A stretch of 25,486 nucleotides of DNA from Actinomycetota bacterium (GTDB taxonomy: Bacteria; Actinomycetota; Actinomycetes; S36-B12). Location of the stretch: NCBI GenBank assembly GCA_016870425.1, contig VGBQ01000008.1, positions 1-25,486 of the forward strand, in the 5' to 3' direction. The notes below the pieces were generated by a model. That model was not told the DNA's origin and made no database searches. It saw only the letters and a list, made by a program, of their open reading frames with translations. Numbering within the stretch: position 1 is the stretch's first letter; each line of letters starts with the position of its first letter. The position numbers and the translations under genes are program-made. Positions 1 to 6,758 of the stretch are shown piece by piece.

Positions 1-231
1 GTAGGTGCGCCGTGCCTTCGCACTGACGCGTTCGTTCCACAGGTGCCCCTGCCCCGTGACGAGGACCCAGGCACCGGTGATGCCCAGCAGGAGCATGGCG
101 GCTGCCACGAGCCACGTGAAGAATGCCCACTCATTGACGGGCTGAACGCTGACCGCCACTCCGAGGCTCACGATCGCCGAGAGCACCCAGATGGCGCCCA
201 CGACCCTGCGCTGACCTGCTGTCTCTTCCAT
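1..231 (-). CDS. Hypothetical membrane protein, cut by the left window edge
   Basis: An open frame runs on the minus strand from an ATG at 231 to the window edge (77 codons, no stop), so only the N-terminal part is visible. The residues suggest two membrane helices, about 10-30 (starting RVVGAIWVLS) and 34-58 (starting EWAFFTWLVA), followed by a basic tail. Third codon positions are strongly G/C, as in neighbouring real genes. A TAGCCT -10 hexamer lies 6 nt before the ATG on the minus strand, so the message is probably leaderless. The gene is divergent from the next gene with only 22 bp between start codons. I do not recognise the family, and the C-terminus is unknown. Confidence 0.7.
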   Translation of the reverse strand, partial: MEETAGQRRVVGAIWVLSAIVSLGVAVSVQPVNEWAFFTWLVAAAMLLLGITGAWVLVTGQGHLWNERVSAKARRTY

Positions 232-237
232 GATTTA

Positions 238-247
238 AGGCTAGCCT
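238..247. promoter_or_regulatory. Palindromic bidirectional -10 element shared by two divergent genes
   Basis: AGGCTAGCCT is a perfect 10-bp palindrome. Read on the plus strand it gives TAGCCT at 242-247, 6 nt before the ATG at 254. Read on the minus strand it gives TAGCCT at 243-238, also 6 nt before the ATG at 231. Both -10 hexamers fit TANNNT and both would start transcription at or next to the A of the start codon. The -35 region of each promoter would lie in the first codons of the opposite gene. The promoter assignment is an inference from spacing; the palindrome itself is seen directly. Confidence 0.65.
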
Positions 248-253
248 CCGACC

Positions 254-730
254 ATGGCGCAGGTGGCTGATTCGCCCCCGGGTGTCGGCACGCGGGGTCC
301 GCGCTGGCATGCCCGGTGGGCCCTGGCCGCTTTCATCGTGACCGCCCTGGTGACCCGCACGATCACCACCGTGCTGCGGCTGCGCGGGGCGGGCACCGAG
401 GGTGGCCTCATGATCGATGGCCTGCACATCCATCACATGGTCTTCGGCCTCATCATCCTGGCAGTGCTCACCTTCATGATGCTGCTGCACTCGGGGGAGG
501 GTGGCCGCTGGGGCAACCGCCCCTGGGTGCCCATCCTCTTCGGCATCGGCTGGGCGCTGGTCCTCGATGAGTCGGCGCTCATCGTTTCACTGGCCGACGT
601 CTACTGGGAGCCGCTCGGGGACCTGAGCTACTGGGTCATGGGCGCCTTTTGCCTCGCCCTGCTCATCGCTGCCATCTGGGCTCCGGAACGCTCCGACGCC
701 TCCGAGGATTCGCGACGCGCCCCTCGGTAG
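254..730 (+). CDS. Actinobacterial integral membrane protein with HIHH motif, function unknown
   Basis: The product is 158 residues with about four membrane helices (near 21-41, 59-79, 91-112 and 125-143). Conserved-looking polar signatures are HIHH at 58-61 just before helix two, LDES at 104-107 and DVYW at 115-118. I recall similar small membrane proteins in actinobacteria with an HIHH block and a later LDE..DVYW block, but know of no assigned function. The histidines and acidic residues at the helix ends could bind a metal, which is only a guess. The ATG at 254 is supported by the -10 element 6 nt upstream. Its TAG stop (728-730) forms part of the putative leuS -10 hexamer. Confidence 0.8.
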   Translation: MAQVADSPPGVGTRGPRWHARWALAAFIVTALVTRTITTVLRLRGAGTEGGLMIDGLHIHHMVFGLIILAVLTFMMLLHSGEGGRWGNRPWVPILFGIGWALVLDESALIVSLADVYWEPLGDLSYWVMGAFCLALLIAAIWAPERSDASEDSRRAPR

Positions 731-733
731 GCT
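728..733 (+). promoter_or_regulatory. Putative -10 element of leuS
   Basis: TAGGCT fits TANNNT and lies 9 nt before the leuS ATG at 743, so transcription would start about 2-3 nt before the start codon. There is no room for a usual Shine-Dalgarno sequence after the predicted start. The first three bases are also the stop codon of the upstream gene. Confidence 0.5.
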
Positions 734-742
734 CAGGCCGCT

Positions 743-3214
743 ATGGCTGACGAGGACATCGAGACATACGACGTAGAGCAGATCCAGGCGCGCTGGTTGC
801 CCGTCTGGGACGACCTGCAGCCCTTCCGCTCCGGCGTCGACGGTGACCCGCGCCCCACCAAGTACGTCCTCGACATGTTCCCCTACCCCTCGGGTGACCT
901 GCACATGGGCCACGCCGAGGCCTACGCCCTCGGCGACGTCATTGCGCGCTACTGGGTGCAGCGCGGCTTCAACGTCATGCATCCCATCGGCTGGGATGCC
1001 TTCGGCCTGCCCGCGGAGAACGCCGCCATCCGCCGCGGCGAGGACCCTGGGCTATGGACCTACGAGAACATCGCTCAGCAGAAGGCGTCGATGCGACGCT
1101 ATGCGTGCTCCTTCGACTGGGATCGCGTCCTCAACACCTGCGACCCGGAGTACTACCACTGGAATCAGTGGTTCTTCCTGCAGATGTACGAGCGCGGCCT
1201 GGCTTATCGCAAGGCATCCAACGTCAACTGGTGTCCCAACTGCCAGACCGTGCTGGCGAATGAGCAGGTCGTGCAGGGACTGTGTGAGCGCTGTGACACG
1301 CCCGTCACCAAGAAGAAGCTCACGCAGTGGTACCTCAAGATCACGGATTACGCCGACCGCCTGCTCGACGACATGGCCCAGCTCGAGGGCGCCTGGCCGG
1401 AGAAGGTCCTGCTCATGCAGCGCAACTGGATCGGTCGCTCGACGGGTGCTGAGGTCGACTTCGTCATCGAGGGCCGCGATGAGCCCGTCACGGTCTTCAC
1501 CACGCGCCCGGACACGCTCTACGGCGCGACGTTCTTCGTCGTCGCTGCTGACTCCGACCTCGCGGCGGAGCTCGCAGCAGGCACGGAAGCCGAGGCGGAG
1601 TTCGCGGCGTACCTCGAGAAGGTCAAGCAGACCTCCGAGATGGACCGTCTTGCGACCGACCGCGACAAGACCGGTGTATTCCTGCACCGTTACGCGATCA
1701 ACCCGGTCAACGGCGAGCGCATCCCCGTGTGGGCGTCGGACTACGTGCTCGCTGACTACGGCACCGGCGCGATCATGGCCGTGCCCGCGCACGACCAGCG
1801 CGACCTCGACTTCGCCCGGCAGTTCGACCTGCCCGTGCGCGTCGTCGTCGACGCAGGCGAAGACCCAAACGGGACCGGCGTCGCGACGGCTGACGACGGC
1901 CCGCACGTCAACTCCGGCCCGCTCGACGGGCTCGACAAGGCAGACGCGATCGCGGCGATCATCGACATCCTCGGGGAGCGCGGCACCGGCAAGGCCTCGA
2001 TCAACTACCGCCTGCGCGACTGGCTCATCTCGCGGCAGCGCTACTGGGGCACGCCGATTCCGATCGTGCACTGCGTCGACTGCGGCGAGGTGCCCGTGCC
2101 GATGGACCAGCTGCCCGTCACGCTGCCGCCCGCGCAGGGCCTGGATCTCAAGCCCAAGGGCTCCTCGCCCCTGGGCGCGGCCACCGAGTGGGCCACGGTC
2201 GCGTGCCCGAGGTGCGGTCGCGCCGATGCCCAGCGCGATCCCGACACGATGGACACCTTCGTCGACTCGTCCTGGTACTACCTGCGCTATCTCGACCCGC
2301 ACAAGGCCGACGGCCCCTTCGACGTCGAGGCGGCCAAGAAGTGGATGCCGGTCGACCAGTACGTCGGCGGCGTCACACACGCGATCCTGCACCTGCTCTA
2401 CAGCCGCTTCTTCACCAAGGTGATGTACGACATGGGCCTGGTGGACTTCACCGAACCCTTCACGCGCCTGCTCAACCAGGGCATGGTCGTCATGGACGGT
2501 TCTGCCATGAGCAAATCCCGCGGCAACCTCGTGAAGCTGTCGGACGAGCTCGCCGTGCACGGCGTCGACGCGATCCGCCTCACGATGGTCTTCGCCGGTC
2601 CTCCCGAGGACGACATCGACTGGGCCGATGTCTCGCCCGCCGGCTCCAAGAAGTTCCTCGCGCGCGCCTGGCGGCTTGCGCAAGATGTGACGAGCGAGCC
2701 TGGCGTCGAATTCACGACCGGTGACCTCGAGCTGCGCAAGATGACCCACCGCACGCTGCACGATGCGGCGCTGGCGGTGGAGACCTATCGCTTCAATGTG
2801 GCCGTCGCCAAGGCGATGGAGCTGGTCAACGCCACTCGCAAGGCCATCGACTCCGGCTGCGGCCCGGCCGATCCGGCAGTGCGCGAGGCGACTGAGGCCG
2901 TGGCGATCCTGCTCTCCCTCACCGCTCCCTACACCGCCGAGGACATGTGGCGCCTGCTCGGCCATGCGCCCTCGGTGGCGCGCGCCGGCTGGCCCGAGGT
3001 CGACCCGGCGCTGCTCGTGCAGGACTCCGTCACGTGCGTGGTGCAGGTCGCCGGCAAGGTCCGCGATCGCCTGAAGGTGTCGCCCGACATCAGCGAGGCA
3101 GACCTGCGCGAGCTCGCGCTGGCCACTCCCGGAGTCGTCAAGGCACTCGAGGGCAAGGGCATCAAGACCGTCATCGTGCGGCCGCCCAAACTCGTCAACG
3201 TCGTACCGGAGTAG
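743..3214 (+). CDS. leuS: Leucyl-tRNA synthetase
   Basis: This class I aminoacyl-tRNA synthetase charges tRNA-Leu with leucine in the cytosol. The 823-residue product has the HIGH-type motif HMGH at 54-57, a Cys4 zinc module (C164, C167, C181, C184), and a CP1 editing domain with TTRPD at 253-257 and the GTGAIMAVPAHD block at 340-351, whose final Asp matches the conserved editing-site Asp. The KMSKS loop reads AMSKS at 588-592; a changed first position is seen in other actinobacterial LeuS proteins. The length resembles the E. coli-type enzyme (about 860) rather than the roughly 970-residue M. tuberculosis form. The ATG at 743 gives a normal N-terminus. The GNAT gene follows after 3 nt, suggesting an operon. 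Confidence 0.97.
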   Translation: MADEDIETYDVEQIQARWLPVWDDLQPFRSGVDGDPRPTKYVLDMFPYPSGDLHMGHAEAYALGDVIARYWVQRGFNVMHPIGWDAFGLPAENAAIRRGEDPGLWTYENIAQQKASMRRYACSFDWDRVLNTCDPEYYHWNQWFFLQMYERGLAYRKASNVNWCPNCQTVLANEQVVQGLCERCDTPVTKKKLTQWYLKITDYADRLLDDMAQLEGAWPEKVLLMQRNWIGRSTGAEVDFVIEGRDEPVTVFTTRPDTLYGATFFVVAADSDLAAELAAGTEAEAEFAAYLEKVKQTSEMDRLATDRDKTGVFLHRYAINPVNGERIPVWASDYVLADYGTGAIMAVPAHDQRDLDFARQFDLPVRVVVDAGEDPNGTGVATADDGPHVNSGPLDGLDKADAIAAIIDILGERGTGKASINYRLRDWLISRQRYWGTPIPIVHCVDCGEVPVPMDQLPVTLPPAQGLDLKPKGSSPLGAATEWATVACPRCGRADAQRDPDTMDTFVDSSWYYLRYLDPHKADGPFDVEAAKKWMPVDQYVGGVTHAILHLLYSRFFTKVMYDMGLVDFTEPFTRLLNQGMVVMDGSAMSKSRGNLVKLSDELAVHGVDAIRLTMVFAGPPEDDIDWADVSPAGSKKFLARAWRLAQDVTSEPGVEFTTGDLELRKMTHRTLHDAALAVETYRFNVAVAKAMELVNATRKAIDSGCGPADPAVREATEAVAILLSLTAPYTAEDMWRLLGHAPSVARAGWPEVDPALLVQDSVTCVVQVAGKVRDRLKVSPDISEADLRELALATPGVVKALEGKGIKTVIVRPPKLVNVVPE

Positions 3215-3217
3215 GCA

Positions 3218-3835
3218 GTGAGTCGGCATCAGCAGGTGGGCGTGGGGCCGATCGACGTCCCCGATCTCTCCGCTGGCCCGCTGCTCCTGCGCCGTCATCG
3301 GCTCGACGACGTTGACGACATCGTGCTCGCCTGCCGCGACGAGCAGACCTGGACGTGGACGACCGTGCCGAATCCGTACGAGCCGGAGCATGCCGAGGCC
3401 TACATCAATCGCACCGTGGGCACGGCGGTCGACGGCGAGACTCGGTGGGCGATCGAGGTGGATGGTCGCTTCAGCGGCAATATCGGCGCGATGCTCGATG
3501 GTGAGGCCCGGCGGGTCGGCGGAGCCGCCCCTGTCGGGCTGAGCCGCGCCGACGTCGGCTACTTCGTCGCGCCTTGGGCGCGAGGTCGGGGTATCGGGTC
3601 ACTCGCCCTCTGGCTCGTGTGTGACTGGGCCTTTCGTGAAGGTGATTGCGAGGTCGTCACCTGGAATGCCCTCGTGGGCAATGTGCCGTCGCGGCGCATG
3701 GTCGAGAAGGTCGGCTTCCACGTCCACTCGGATCCCGCGCGGCGCATGGTGGTCCAGCGCGGCGAGCGCGTCGACGTCTGGACAGCCGATCTGCTCCCGG
3801 AGGACCTCGTCCCCCTGACCGACCTCCTTCGTTGA
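3218..3835 (+). CDS. GNAT family N-acetyltransferase (RimJ/RimL-like)
   Basis: The product is 205 residues with the Gcn5-related acetyltransferase fold. The acetyl-CoA pyrophosphate-binding loop reads RGRGIG at 122-127, preceded by the strand VGYFVAPW and followed by a helix. The later NVPSRRMVEKVGF segment is the usual asparagine and C-terminal block of RimJ/RimL-type enzymes. Such enzymes transfer acetyl groups to protein N-termini, aminoglycosides or small amines; the substrate here cannot be told. It starts at GTG 3218, 3 nt after the leuS stop, and is probably co-transcribed with leuS and the downstream glycosylase gene. The N-terminal 20 residues could be shorter if a later start is used. 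Confidence 0.88.
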   Translation: MSRHQQVGVGPIDVPDLSAGPLLLRRHRLDDVDDIVLACRDEQTWTWTTVPNPYEPEHAEAYINRTVGTAVDGETRWAIEVDGRFSGNIGAMLDGEARRVGGAAPVGLSRADVGYFVAPWARGRGIGSLALWLVCDWAFREGDCEVVTWNALVGNVPSRRMVEKVGFHVHSDPARRMVVQRGERVDVWTADLLPEDLVPLTDLLR

Positions 3836-3845
3836 CTGGCGACTT

Positions 3846-5087
3846 GTGAGCGGTTCACGCGGCGTGTCGCGCGCACAAGGCGCCACTCAACGAACTATCG
3901 AACTGTCAACAGACGAGGTGCGGCGGGCGTCGCTGTGGGCGCAGGGACTGCTCGGGTCGCGCAAGACACAGCGCTCACCGGCTGCGCGCGAGACTGCAGT
4001 GCTCGGCATGCTCGAGCACCTCGGTGCCGTGCAGCTCGACACCATCTCGGTGCTCGCGCGCTCGCATGAGCTCGTCGCCTACGCGCGCCTCGGCGCGATC
4101 GGTCGCGACGCGGTGGAGGCGGCGTACTGGAACGGCGATTCGGCGTTCGAGTACTGGTCGCACGCGGCCTGCATCCTGCCGATGTCGGAGTGGCCGTGGT
4201 TTGCCTTCCGGCGCCGGCACTATGCACGCAAGGGCGAGCGCTGGCACGGCGTGCCCCGCAAGCAGCTCACGGGCATCCTCGACCGCCTGCGCTCCGAGGG
4301 GCCGCTCACGACCGGAGAGCTCGGGGGAGCGAAGAAGAGCGGCGAGTGGTGGGACTGGTCGGACGCCAAGATCGGCATCGAGTGGCTGCTCGACATCGGG
4401 GAGGTCGTCGTCAGCCGGCGTGTGGGCTGGCGCCGGGTCTACGACCTGCCCGAGCGGGTCGTGCCAGGAGATGCGCTCTACGACGCCGATGACGACGAGT
4501 GCCTGCGCCGGCTCGTGCAGCTCGGCGGGCACTCCGTCGGTGTCGGGACCGCCTCTGACATCGCCGACATCCACCGCCTGGGCATCACGCAGGCACTTGC
4601 CCACATCGATGACACTGACCTCGTCGAGGTGAGCGTGCGCGGATGGGATCAGCGTGCCTGGGCCTCGCGCGAAGCCCTCGACTGGCTGGGCACGTCATCG
4701 CGCGAGCGCTCGCGCACGACCCTGCTGTCGCCCTTCGACTCGCTCGTGTGGAATCGCGATCGCATGGAGCGCCTCTTCGGGATGCCCCATCGCATCGAGG
4801 CCTACACGCCTGCGGCCAAGCGCGTGCATGGCTACTTCGCGATGCCGGTGCTCCACAGCGGTCGCCTCATCGCCCGCGTCGACCCCGCGCGGGAGAAGGG
4901 CGCGCTGATCGCCAAGCGCGTGACCTTCGAGACGACCCGCACCGGTGCGCCCGTCTCCGGAGCGATCGAGGGCACGGCGCGGGCGCTACGGGAGGCGGCG
5001 ACGTGGGTAGGCGCCGAATCGGTCCGCATCGAGCAGGTCGTGCCCGCTGCCCACCGGGCCCGCCTCGTCGCCCAGCTCTCGCCCTAG
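3846..5087 (+). CDS. Winged-helix DNA glycosylase of the YcaQ/AlkX (HTH_42) family
   Basis: The 413-residue product belongs to the HTH_42 / winged-helix DNA-binding family, whose studied members (E. coli YcaQ/AlkX, Streptomyces AlkZ) are glycosylases that unhook DNA interstrand crosslinks or remove bulky alkylated bases. The catalytic signature of the AlkX branch is Q-hydrophobic-D/N; here it reads QLD at 63-65 within VQLDTISVLARSHELV. AlkZ-type proteins carry QxQ instead, so this looks like the broader AlkX type. Further family features are the EYWSHAACILP block, the YDLPERVVP block and the LLSPFDSLVWNRDR block. GTG 3846 follows the GNAT stop by 10 nt; the first 17 residues are poorly constrained. 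An operon with leuS is likely. Confidence 0.88.
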   Translation: MSGSRGVSRAQGATQRTIELSTDEVRRASLWAQGLLGSRKTQRSPAARETAVLGMLEHLGAVQLDTISVLARSHELVAYARLGAIGRDAVEAAYWNGDSAFEYWSHAACILPMSEWPWFAFRRRHYARKGERWHGVPRKQLTGILDRLRSEGPLTTGELGGAKKSGEWWDWSDAKIGIEWLLDIGEVVVSRRVGWRRVYDLPERVVPGDALYDADDDECLRRLVQLGGHSVGVGTASDIADIHRLGITQALAHIDDTDLVEVSVRGWDQRAWASREALDWLGTSSRERSRTTLLSPFDSLVWNRDRMERLFGMPHRIEAYTPAAKRVHGYFAMPVLHSGRLIARVDPAREKGALIAKRVTFETTRTGAPVSGAIEGTARALREAATWVGAESVRIEQVVPAAHRARLVAQLSP

Positions 5088-5099
5088 GCGGTCATCTCA

Positions 5100-5156
5100 C
5101 TTTGTCATCTGAATCCGCTTCTCGCGGTTTCCCAGCCGCGGACTCAGATGACAAAG
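5100..5156. repeat. Long imperfect inverted repeat upstream of degV
   Basis: Arms at 5100-5118 and 5138-5156 pair over 19 bp with one mismatch (5113/5143); the outer 13 bp (CTTTGTCATCTGA and its complement) are perfect. The loop is 19 nt. It lies after the glycosylase stop codon (5087) and ends 8 bp before the predicted degV -10 hexamer, so one arm covers the -35 region. No T-run follows, so a classical intrinsic terminator is doubtful. It could be an operator, a terminator without U-tail, or a dispersed palindromic repeat. Confidence 0.85.
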
Positions 5157-5164
5157 CAAGCGGA

Positions 5165-5170
5165 TAGCCT
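5165..5170 (+). promoter_or_regulatory. Putative -10 element of degV (leaderless)
   Basis: TAGCCT fits TANNNT and ends exactly 6 nt before the ATG at 5177, so transcription would start at the start codon. The same hexamer and spacing occur at the divergent pair around 238-247. Confidence 0.6.
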
Positions 5171-5176
5171 GGCTAG

Positions 5177-6022
5177 ATGCCGGTCGCCGTCGTCACTGAC
5201 TCCACGGCGTACCTCCCCGCCGAGCTCCTGGACGGATCGGGCATCCAGATCGTCCCGGTGCAGGTGGTCATCGGTGGGCGTCCCTACGACGAGACCGCCA
5301 GCGAGGCTGGCCCCGCCCGGGTGGCGGAAGCTCTGCGCGCCTGGCAGCCGGTGACCACGAGCCGGCCGTCACCCGAGAGATTCCGGATGGCCTTTCAGCA
5401 GGCTGCGGATCTTGGCGCTGACGCGATCGTCTGTGCCACGCTCTCCTCACGCATGTCGGCGACCTACGAGTCGGCGGAACTCGCCGCCAAGGAGGTCGAT
5501 GTCACCGTCCACGTTGTCGACAGTCGCACGGTCGGCATGGGCCTGGGCTTCGCCGTGCTGGCAGGTGCGCGGCGTGCCAGCGAAGGAGGCTCGGCAGAGG
5601 ACGTCGCCTCACTCATCGAGCGACGTGCCCGGGCATCGACGTCGCTCTTCTACGTAGACACGCTGGAGTATCTGCGGCGCGGGGGACGCATCGGCGCAGC
5701 GCGCGCAGCCGTCGGTCAGGCGCTTCAGGTCAAGCCGATCCTGCAGATCCTCGACGGCGAGGTCATGCCCCTGGAGCGGGTGCGCACGACGTCCAAGGCC
5801 ATCGCCCGGCTCACCGAACTCACCTTGGCCGCGACCCTCGGCCGCTCTGTCGAGATCGCGATCCAGCACCTCGATGCGGCCGACCGGGCCCATGCGCTCG
5901 CGGCCACCCTCGAAGAGGCGTTGCCCCACACACGGCTCGTCATCTGCCCCCTGGGAGCCGTGGTGGGCGCCCACACCGGCCCGGGGATCGTGGCGTCGGT
6001 GGTGTCGCCGATCCTGGACTAG
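5177..6022 (+). CDS. DegV family fatty-acid-binding protein
   Basis: The 281-residue product has the DegV fold: VTDSTAYLP at 6-14, the TSRPSP segment at 61-66, the SSRMSATYESA segment at 90-100, VVDSRTVGMGLG, and the FYVDTLEYLRRGGRIG block in the second domain. DegV proteins bind a single long-chain fatty acid in the cleft between two domains; some (FakB) present it to the kinase FakA for phosphorylation. No fakA is visible in this window, so a role in fatty-acid kinase activity is not shown. It has its own promoter and is followed by a hairpin, so it may be monocistronic, although comEA lies only 85 bp downstream. Confidence 0.93.
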   Translation: MPVAVVTDSTAYLPAELLDGSGIQIVPVQVVIGGRPYDETASEAGPARVAEALRAWQPVTTSRPSPERFRMAFQQAADLGADAIVCATLSSRMSATYESAELAAKEVDVTVHVVDSRTVGMGLGFAVLAGARRASEGGSAEDVASLIERRARASTSLFYVDTLEYLRRGGRIGAARAAVGQALQVKPILQILDGEVMPLERVRTTSKAIARLTELTLAATLGRSVEIAIQHLDAADRAHALAATLEEALPHTRLVICPLGAVVGAHTGPGIVASVVSPILD

Positions 6023-6027
6023 CGTCC

Positions 6028-6048
6028 ACAGGGCCCCGGGGGCCCTGT
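6028..6048. terminator. GC-rich hairpin after degV
   Basis: ACAGGGCCCC and GGGGCCCTGT form a perfect 10-bp inverted repeat around one central G, starting 6 nt after the degV stop codon. No T-run follows. It probably folds as an 8-bp stem with a 5-nt loop and may end degV transcription in the manner proposed for U-tract-poor actinobacterial terminators. Confidence 0.5.
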
Positions 6049-6095
6049 CATCCACCGACGCGGCCCGTGTGCGGCACGGAGTGAGCGCGGATCCC

Positions 6096-6101
6096 TAGCG
6101 T
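6096..6101 (+). promoter_or_regulatory. Putative -10 element of comEA (leaderless)
   Basis: TAGCGT fits TANNNT and lies exactly 6 nt before the GTG start at 6108, predicting a leaderless mRNA. This spacing also decides the GTG start. Confidence 0.5.
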
Positions 6102-6107
6102 CCCCGG

Positions 6108-6758
6108 GTGACCTGGAGCCCGCGTGCGCTGCGCGCCCTCGCGATGCTCCTCGGCGGGCTCCTACTGGTCGTTGGCTACTGGTGGTGGCAGGGTCGTGCC
6201 CGCCCGGTCATCACGCTCCCTGACCCGGTGCCGTCGGCGACTCCCACGTCGTCCGCTGCTGGGTCGTCCGCTGCTGGTGGGTCGTCCGAGGCCGGGTCGT
6301 CGGGTGCCCCGGTCGGTGAGGTCACCGTGCACGTGCGCGGTCGCGTCCAGAGCCCCGGCGTAGTCACCCTGCCTTCGGGATCGCGAGTCATCGACGCCAT
6401 CGAGGCCGCGGGCGGCCTGCGCCCGGGATCCACCAGCGGCGACCTCAACCTGGCCCGCGTGCTCGTGGATGGTGAGCAGGTCGCGGTCGGCGTGCGCGCA
6501 TCGCGCGACTCCGTCCCTGCGAGTCCGGCCTCCGGTGGGATGGCGAGCGATGCCGGCCAAGCCCCCGCGCTCCTCGATCTCAACGCCGCGACCGCGACCG
6601 AGCTGGAGGCGCTGCCGGGGATCGGCCCCGTCCTGGCTCAGCGCATCGTGCAGTGGCGCATCGACAATGGCCGCTTCACGGACGTCGAGGTGCTCGGCGA
6701 GGTGAGCGGGATCGGCGATGCGCTCATGGCCCAACTGCGTCCCCTGGTGCGCGTATGA
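6108..6758 (+). CDS. comEA: ComEA family DNA-binding competence protein
   Basis: The 216-residue product is a membrane-anchored DNA receptor of the transformation machinery. It has one N-terminal membrane helix (about 9-25), a low-complexity Ser/Ala/Gly linker with SSAAG-type repeats (about 48-66), an SLBB domain (about 72-128) and a C-terminal double helix-hairpin-helix domain, with LPGIGPVLAQRI at 169-180 and VSGIGDALMAQL at 199-210, that binds duplex DNA without sequence preference. Its stop overlaps the comEC start (ATGA), so the two are translationally coupled. Whether this organism is naturally competent cannot be told from the sequence: comEA/comEC are kept in many actinobacteria not known to be competent. 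Confidence 0.93.
   Translation: MTWSPRALRALAMLLGGLLLVVGYWWWQGRARPVITLPDPVPSATPTSSAAGSSAAGGSSEAGSSGAPVGEVTVHVRGRVQSPGVVTLPSGSRVIDAIEAAGGLRPGSTSGDLNLARVLVDGEQVAVGVRASRDSVPASPASGGMASDAGQAPALLDLNAATATELEALPGIGPVLAQRIVQWRIDNGRFTDVEVLGEVSGIGDALMAQLRPLVRV
6248..6310 (+). repeat. 15-bp imperfect tandem repeat inside comEA linker
   Basis: Two identical 15-bp units (GTCGTCCGCTGCTGG at 6248-6262 and 6263-6277) are followed, after 3 nt, by two diverged units at 6281 and 6296. They encode the Ser-Ser-Ala-Ala-Gly linker between the membrane helix and the SLBB domain. Such repeats can change length by slippage, which here would alter linker length in frame. Confidence 0.75.

Noticed and set aside
43..270. 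Short plus-strand open frame at the left edge
   Set aside because: Its residues (many Asp, His, Arg, Gly) look like a shadow of the minus-strand membrane protein gene, which has better composition and a promoter.
1052..3391. Open frame of 779 codons on the minus strand opposite leuS
   Set aside because: It lies antisense to the clearly recognisable leuS, has no family signature, and is explained by high GC, which removes stop codons from shadow frames.
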